DNA of 5,956 bases from Bacteroidota bacterium (GTDB lineage Bacteria; Bacteroidota; Ignavibacteria; UBA10030; UBA8401). Where the stretch lies: assembly GCA_023229405.1 (NCBI GenBank), contig JALNZH010000236.1, forward strand, positions 1-5,956, written 5' to 3'. Below, in pieces: positions 5,487-5,956 of this stretch. A program made the translations under genes and the position numbers. The number at the start of each line of letters is the position of its first letter. Within the stretch, counting starts at the first letter, position 1. The notes below the pieces were generated by a model that was not told the DNA's origin, made no database searches, and worked only from the letters and a program-made list of their open reading frames with translations.

Positions 5487-5956
5487 ATGACCGAATTTAA
5501 ACACAGCATTCTGGAACTCATCGCAGACACTTCAAGTAATCTCCCCCCTGATGTCCGAAAAGCGATTAAAACGGCACAGCAGCGCGAAACAGAAGGAACA
5601 CGATCTGCACTGGCGTTAGAAACCATCGCCACCAATATTGATATGGCGTGTGACGTTGTCGGACCTATTTGTCAGGACACCGGCATGCCGACATTTTTTA
5701 TTCATGCTCCTGTCGGTGCCAATCAGATCGAGATGAAGCGGAGGATCCGGGAAGCGATTTCCGAGAGTACTACCTCGGGAAAACTGCGATCCAATTCCGT
5801 CGATTCACTTACCGGCAAGAACAGCGGAGACAATCTTGGTTCCGGTACACCGGTGATGCATTGGGAACAGTGGGAGAATAATGATGAAATCGAAGTAAAA
5901 TTGCTTCTGAAAGGGGGCGGATGCGAAAACAAAAACATACAATACTCTCTTCCGAT
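5487..5956 (+). CDS. Class I (iron-sulfur) fumarate hydratase, N-terminal part
   Basis: 156 codons run open to the window edge from the ATG at 5487. The product matches the N-terminal (alpha) part of class I fumarases and related tartrate dehydratases, cytosolic 4Fe-4S enzymes that interconvert fumarate and L-malate in the citric acid cycle. Visible family marks are a helical N terminus (ILELIADTSSNLPPDVRKAI), GPICQDTGMPTFF (59-71) with Cys62 as the likely first cluster ligand, NSVDSLTGKNSGDN (103-116), and KGGGCENKNIQYSLP (142-156) with Cys146 as a likely second ligand. The third cluster Cys would lie beyond the edge. It cannot be told whether the gene continues as a single fused chain or as separate alpha and beta subunits, so no gene symbol is assigned. 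Tartrate dehydratase is the main alternative; fumarase is more likely as the general metabolic enzyme. No frame disruption is seen. Confidence 0.88.
   Translation, partial: MTEFKHSILELIADTSSNLPPDVRKAIKTAQQRETEGTRSALALETIATNIDMACDVVGPICQDTGMPTFFIHAPVGANQIEMKRRIREAISESTTSGKLRSNSVDSLTGKNSGDNLGSGTPVMHWEQWENNDEIEVKLLLKGGGCENKNIQYSLP

Overview
The window is densely coding bacterial DNA of moderate GC content, with two gene groups facing away from each other across a single 80-bp intergenic gap (4698-4777). A TonB-dependent receptor with an N-terminal carboxypeptidase-regulatory-like domain, an outer-membrane-type lipoprotein next to it and weak A-rich ribosome sites suggest a Gram-negative member of the Bacteroidota/Chlorobiota/Ignavibacteriota group. 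The lipoprotein style, with a short acidic stretch after the lipid-bearing Cys followed by a Pro- and Gly-rich beta domain, leans toward Ignavibacteria or Kapabacteria. That placement is an inference; there is no rRNA or marker gene here to settle it.

Left-pointing group, in transcription order: a lipoprotein (4697-4185), a TonB-dependent outer-membrane receptor (4185-1921), a large fusion of a GT4-type glycosyltransferase and a polysaccharide-deacetylase-like (NodB/CE4) domain (1924-59), and the first 23 codons of a TatD-family metal-dependent hydrolase that leaves the window (69 to <1). Each gene overlaps the next, by 1 (TAATG), 4 (GTGA) and 11 bases, so this is almost certainly one translationally coupled operon. 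The first two products look like a surface uptake pair of unknown substrate. The third is a cytosolic enzyme whose deacetylase half has lost most of its recognisable catalytic and metal-binding residues.

Right-pointing group: an exported protein of unknown function (4778-5476), followed after 10 bp by the N-terminal part of a class I (iron-sulfur) fumarate hydratase (5487 to >5956). The fumarase ribosome site begins on the last two bases of the upstream stop codon, so the two are probably co-transcribed.

There is no tRNA, rRNA, CRISPR array, insertion sequence or long repeat. No complete new system is evident. The points most worth a second look are the glycosyltransferase fused to a degenerate deacetylase domain, its tight coupling to a lipoprotein/TonB-receptor pair, and the unrecognised exported protein tied to fumarase.
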